From: Jaltomata sinuosa
Taxonomy: Eukaryota; Streptophyta; Magnoliopsida; Solanales; Solanaceae
Assembly (NCBI GenBank): GCA_003996215.1
Contig: QJPP01001584.1
Location: 1 to 64,000 of the forward strand
Direction: 5' to 3'
Length of the DNA stretch: 64,000 bases
The position numbers and the translations under genes are program-made. Under the pieces are notes generated by a model, which worked only from the letters and a program-made list of their open reading frames with translations, did not search any database and was not told the origin of the DNA. This document shows positions 59,590 through 64,000 of this stretch, piece after piece (positions within the stretch are counted from its first letter, which is position 1; each line of letters begins with the position of its first letter).

Positions 59590-60747
59590 TGATATAGCAT
59601 AGACAATTCTGGAGCTAACCATCACCTATGGAAAAAGTGGTACCCAATTGAGCTATACGACCTGCTGGAGTTGATGAAGTAGCACTATGAACCTTGCCAC
59701 CTCCACTACCCTGCTTGGGCTGAGGGACAATCCCTAATCCTATGTCCCAGTTGTCTGCATCCAAAACATACCTTTGAGCCAAGGCGACAATCTTCTGGGT
59801 GACTTTTACCACACTTGTTGAAACTAGGGTAGGGAGTCCCCTTTGTAACACTCCCCTAAGAATGAGGGCCTGGTTCCATACCTGCCTGATCATGCCTAGG
59901 TTTGTACCCCTGAGTAGGAGCACTAGCTGATGATGGTGTAAGTCCTAAATGACCTCTTATGAAAAAAAGACCGGTGTCCACCTCCAGACCTCTGATGACT
60001 GAAACCCGAATTCTTTATTCTGACCCTCTTGTTCTCCCTTGCAATCTCCTTCAACTTATCTTCCTCAATCTGTTAAGCATGTGTCATGAGCCTAGACATA
60101 TCCATATCCCCTAATAACATAGTAGTCCTGCACTCCTTTTTCACCAAGTCGGATACCCAATAAATGAACTTGCTCATCCGGGCCCTCGGATCGGCCGCCA
60201 TAGATGGAGCATACCTAGAAAGCTGAGTGAACTTCAACCCATACTCTTTCACTGACATCGATCCTTAACTCAAATTCATAAACTCTTCAGTCTTAGCCTC
60301 CCTTAACTCCCTAGGGAAGAACCTATACAAAAATTCTCCCTCAAATCACTCCCTAGTCACAGAAGCCATATCCCTGCCCCTAGCATCGTTCTAATGAGTA
60401 TACCAAATATGAGCCACATCCTTGAGCTGATAAGAGGCTATCTCAACACCATAAAAACTATTAACCTGCATCACCTCAAAAATATTCTTCACCTTATCAA
60501 TGAAAATTTTCATGTCATCACCAACCTTAGACCATAAAAACTCTGGCGGGTTCATATGAATGAAGTTTGGAACTTTGGCAGCAGTTGTTTGACCATGAGG
60601 GTTAGCAGGAAAAGGTGCTTGTTGATTAGCTTAGTTGTTCATCACCTGTTCTTGCATTAGAATAGCATTCCTCAAATTTGCATTAGTGACCTCGTGGTCC
60701 AGAACTAGAGGATTAGCATTTCAGGCGCTGGCTCTGTGAGGAGGCAT
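59590..60747 (-). pseudogene. gag: G5 gag
   Basis: Starts at ATG 60747-60745 (MPPHRASA, then a TGA in place of Arg CGA). The capsid region PNFIHMNPPEFLWSKVGDDMKIFIDKV ... VEIASYQLKDVAHIW ... FYRFFPRELREAK spans about 60580-60290. SVKEYGLKFTQLSRYAP and LVKKECRTTMLLGDMDM continue to 60080. A Cys/His region near 59830-59730 contains an intact zinc knuckle, CFGCRQLGHRIRDC. Several stops occur. RNA packaging role by family. Confidence 0.9.
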
Positions 60748-60940
60748 GATCTAAAACACATAGAGATTGGATTAGAGAAGAGTAATAAAGTTGAACTCTA
60801 TTACACGATATTGATCACGAAAGAAGTGAAGTTTTTCCTACAATATCTCGTAGCCTCCCCCTCATAAGTATGGCGTGCTTCACACCCATGAAAGAGTCAC
60901 TACTCAATACGGCTTTAAGATATCCTAGGATTCTTGAACC

Positions 60941-60956
60941 TGATGCTCTAATACCA
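60941..60956 (-). other. G5 primer-binding site, tRNA-iMet
   Basis: Minus-strand TGGTATTAGAGCATCA, one transition from the usual site, lies four bases from the LTR start at 60961. Confidence 0.88.
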
Positions 60957-60960
60957 AGTT

Positions 60961-63049
60961 TGTCACACCCCGAGACTACCCCTAGATGTAACACGAGACT
61001 TAGGATCATAAGTGACCCCAAGCTAACCCTTGGTATTAGCATGACGTAAGTAACATAGTGACTATCATAGCAGAAGTATAAATAACAGAAGTAGGTAATC
61101 CAACTAAGCATAAGATAAAGGTCAAAGAGTAATAAAATCTGAAACATCAAATATTGAATGTCCAGCTATGTCTGAAAAACCTCTAAAGCTGACATAATGA
61201 GTTGCTGGGACACAACCCTAGCTAACTCTAAGTGCTGAATGAAAAGCATCTAAAAACTAGGAATCATAACTAGTCCTCGAAAGATGAGGACTCACCAACT
61301 GTGACTGCAACCTGTTGGGTGTAGCCATGAATCTGGGAGTGGGCTCCTGAATCTATATCATCAAAAGATGCAGCACAAAGAAGTATGTGATCAGTACTAT
61401 GGAATGTACTGAGCATGTGATAGATGCATAAACCATAGTAAAACATGTTTGAAACATAACTAAATCTGAAGTCATGCAATGATGGTAAAATTTGTAATAT
61501 AATGACTCAATTCAACATCATAAGCTGAAGATATATTTATATTAGTAAAGCATAATTAGAAAGTCTGAAATTTGAAAGCAAAGAGTCACATACATTTAAA
61601 GCTTTAAACCATTTCTAAGGGAGTTTCTCATAACCGACATACACCATGTGAGCTACATTAAATCCAGTGTGCTGCTCTACACCAGGAAAGGCTATCCTAA
61701 CCGGACAAGGTTAGAACCATATACCAAGGATCCAGTAATAAGCCATTGAGGGAAACCTACAGTGGAAACGTAGTTCTGGAACTTAGGGTACACTAAACCT
61801 AGTCCAACTCGGTGCTAAATACTCCTCCCAAAATATACATATAGCACATATATTACCTGTGACATATCTAATGCCAAAACTATTCATAGCTTAGGTATAC
61901 ATATCTATATCCCAAACCTTTCATAAAGCATAGGGACATATCTAATGTCAAAACCACTTGTAAAACATGTGGACATATCTAATGTCATACTATTCATAAA
62001 TTCATAAGTTTTAAAGGCATACCGTAGCAATAGTTCAAAACAATGTTTTTACTAAAAACTCATAATTTAAAGAACTAGACATGCAATTTCATAAATACTT
62101 GAGGTCATGTTATCAAAACATGCCAATTTTACTTGAAACCATGCATTAGAAGGAAACTCAAGCTAGAAATCATTCTCAATTCATGGTTTTTTGAACAACT
62201 TGAGGATTCTGATTTAAAATAATGGATAAGGGATTAAAAATCATACTTCAATGTAGACAAATCAATTTCATAAGAGAAATCATATTTGGGGTAAGAACCG
62301 TAATTCCCAATTTCATAAAATCATAGTGAAATCATAGGTTTTGGGTATAAGGGTGAAAGGAATCCCTTGTTGAATACCTACATACCTGAACCCGAAGCTT
62401 TTCTTAGCCAAAATTAGAGGTTGAAGACTTAGAGATGGAACCCTAGACCTTAGAGATTGAGAGAAGAATCCTTTTCTTTCTTTTGGAGCTTGAATCAGGA
62501 AAATGAGTGAAGAACTAGCTAAGTGGGACTAAAACCCCTTTAGTTGGGACTAAAATAACTTAACTTAGGAGTTAAAAGAGTAAAAAATTACAAGAATACC
62601 CCAAGGATTTAAATCTAAAAAGATGATAAAAATTCTCGGCCAAGGTTCCACAGACAGAGTCTATGGCCCGTAGATAGGACCACAGACCGTAGATGGAGGT
62701 CATGATTTCCTGGACAAAATGATAGGCTGCGGGTCTGATTTCCATGAACGGCTTTCATGGCCCATTGAACCATTCATGGTTGGTAAAGACCTTTCATGGT
62801 TTTAGAGGAAAAGACTGCACCTCAGTCTGATTTTCACGTACTGGTTCCATGGCTCGTGGAACCATCCACGACCCGTGAACCCTAGTTGTGGTTCTAAGAC
62901 ATGCAAAGGGGTCTGCTGAACTGGTTCCATGAAGCTCATCCATGGCTCGTGGTTCTATCCATGACTCATGGATTGTATCTATGGACCTTGGAAACTCTAG
63001 AACTCCATAATTCCTAAGTTTTAAAGCTGATTCAGATTTCAGGATGTTA
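60961..63049 (-). repeat. G5 5' LTR
   Basis: TGTCACACCC at 60961 to ATGTTA at 63049. CG-word patch at 62640-62980 with TTAAAT-type TATA candidates just downstream on the minus strand (about 62610). ORFs inside look fortuitous. Confidence 0.9.
62640..62980 (-). promoter_or_regulatory. CG-word module in G5 5' LTR
   Basis: Alternating GGTTCCAYGGCTCGTGG, CCATCCACGACCCGTG and CCGTAGATGG words form repeated imperfect inverted repeats at 30-50 bp spacing. Many CG sites have decayed to CA or TG. The counterpart is at 55515-55840. Confidence 0.45.
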
Positions 63050-63054
63050 CCCAA
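63050..63054. repeat. G5 target-site duplication, right copy
   Basis: CCCAA, matching 53816-53820. The two bases CA expected at the LTR end are missing. Confidence 0.75.
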
Positions 63055-63256
63055 GGGGTATGTCAAGTGGTTCTACCTTGTCACATTCATAAATACTTTT
63101 AAGGTCCAAGTTTTGTACCATTTCTTGCGTAGATGCATCTCTGTATATCTCATCCACTGTAAGTGCTCTTTCTAGTGGGTCTCTTTAAAAGATCATAGAC
63201 CACTCAGACTTAATATATATAGCATTAATTGTTGAAAGTTCTTCATAGATGGATGG
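63055..63256 (-). pseudogene. pol: At3 pol fragment: protease-RT linker, upstream part
   Basis: The minus strand reads PSIYEELSTINAIYIKSEW, RDPLERALTVDEI, STQEMVQNLDLKSIYEC and EPLDIPLG, continuing directly into the 53820 piece. One TAA lies near 63188. This is the outermost recognisable part of the element that received At2, G4, G5 and G6. Confidence 0.82.
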
Positions 63257-64000
63257 TGTCACTCCCTAAATATAGGAAAGCGCGACTAGCACTTGATACG
63301 TCACTTGGCTGATAGAATCAACAGAAACCGAACCACATAACAAGGTCGACCAGGCCACAACTGACTACCAGACACACAACAGATGTCTACAAGCCTCTAA
63401 GATGAAAACTTACTAACCACAAGATGGGATGGGCCCCCGACGTATCCTTTACAAATATAAAGCTAAAGAAGACTCTAGACTCAACAACTCAGGAATGAAC
63501 GGAGTGTACCAACCATCAACTCAACTTGACCATATACAATCAATACCACTATCTACCTGATGACCTGCAGCTATGAATGCAGCAACCCCTAGGCAATACG
63601 GATGTCAGTTTGAAAGAATGTACTAAATATACAAGGTGAAAAATAATAGAAACATCACAACCCAAAACTAAAACCATAATGTGAAGAAAGTTTAAATAGA
63701 AATGATACGACAATACAACCACAACCTACACTGGCATAACGTCATCCCAACACTACCTTACTTGCCCCTACTCAAGCCCCATAACAACAACAACCTTGGC
63801 TACACCTTGCCTTATAAACTCAAGATATGGCTAACAAGAATAATCATAACATAGGAGTGCAATCCAAGATGAACAACACAATTCAATCAACCCTGTCGGA
63901 CATAATCATGACTTAAAAGGTGCACAATACATAGGCTCAACCTGTGAAAATTTTTCATACCTTATGGGAGAGAAATACGTAAGTATGACTATTCAAAAAA
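63257..64000 (-). repeat. G6: start of another chromovirus LTR
   Basis: At 63257 the At3 reading ends abruptly and TGTCACTCCC begins, the plus-strand left edge seen in the other minus-oriented chromoviruses. The following sequence has typical LTR text (AACGGAGTGTACC, GGCCCCCGACGTATCC) and no ORF. The presumed target-site copy is 63252-63256 (GATGG). The other end and any internal region lie beyond the window, so it may be a solo LTR. Confidence 0.6.

Larger units (their letters stand above)
53821..63049 (-). mobile_element. G5: complete but decayed chromovirus, 9.2 kb
   Basis: LTRs 53821-55908 and 60961-63049 (about 2.09 kb each, roughly a tenth different) flank a minus-strand gag-pol of a Tekay-like chromovirus, a different family from G1/G3. 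The target duplication is CCCAA. The left LTR start has decayed from TG to TA, and the right LTR end has lost its CA. Confidence 0.94.

Noticed and set aside
62794..63066. 90-codon ORF at the right end of G5
   Set aside because: It spans the repetitive CG-word module and crosses the LTR/host junction; its repetitive peptide mirrors the DNA words.

Overview
This window looks like a heterochromatic stretch of a flowering-plant nuclear genome, most likely a dicot and probably Solanaceae. That placement is inferred from the type of retroelements (long-LTR chromoviruses, and Athila elements carrying a plant-transposon-protein ORF), not from any host gene. I see no host protein gene, rRNA, tRNA or CRISPR. 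Essentially all 64 kb can be read as LTR retrotransposons nested inside one another. Nine elements are recognisable, eight on the minus strand and one on the plus strand.

Layout, using labels invented here. G = Ty3/gypsy chromovirus, At = Athila-type Ty3/gypsy. G1, 1-9783 (-), has its 3' LTR cut by the window edge. G2 (-) is an older chromovirus in pieces: RT at 9784-10426, gag-protease at 20617-22717, and LTR at 22718-23013 plus 35189-37703. At1, 10427-20616 (-), is an Athila derivative inside G2 with gag, protease and an extra ORF but no RT or integrase. G3, 23014-35188 (-), is a complete but decayed chromovirus inside the G2 LTR, with a perfect GCGGG target duplication. G4, 37704-39732 (-), is an LTR fragment. 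At2, 40119-53721 (+), is a complete Athila-type element with a perfect GTTTT duplication. G5, 53821-63049 (-), is a complete chromovirus with a CCCAA duplication. At3 (-) is the oldest element seen; its pol survives at 39733-40118, 53722-53820 and 63055-63256. G6 starts at 63257 and runs off the window. Joining the At3 pieces across At2 and G5 restores an uninterrupted Athila-like protease-RT linker reading, which confirms the nesting.

Every coding region is broken by stops, frameshifts or deletions, so all are called pseudogenes. The chromoviruses have the order gag - zinc knuckle - protease - RT - RNase H - integrase - chromodomain-like tail, and an initiator-Met tRNA primer site. The Athila elements have an Asp-tRNA-like primer site and a long region downstream of pol. 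In both At1 and At2 that region holds a sense-strand ORF resembling the 'putative plant transposon protein' (Transposase_32-like) family, ending in a coiled-coil/low-complexity tail.

The most interesting material lies around that ORF. A hairpin motif with constant loop AGGYAA and a covarying stem precedes it in both elements. A second hairpin plus a G-rich tract follows it. A CG-containing palindromic-word module precedes it and recurs in the U3 of the same element's LTR. Comparable family-specific CG-word modules sit upstream of the TATA-like box in the LTRs of G3, At2 and G5.
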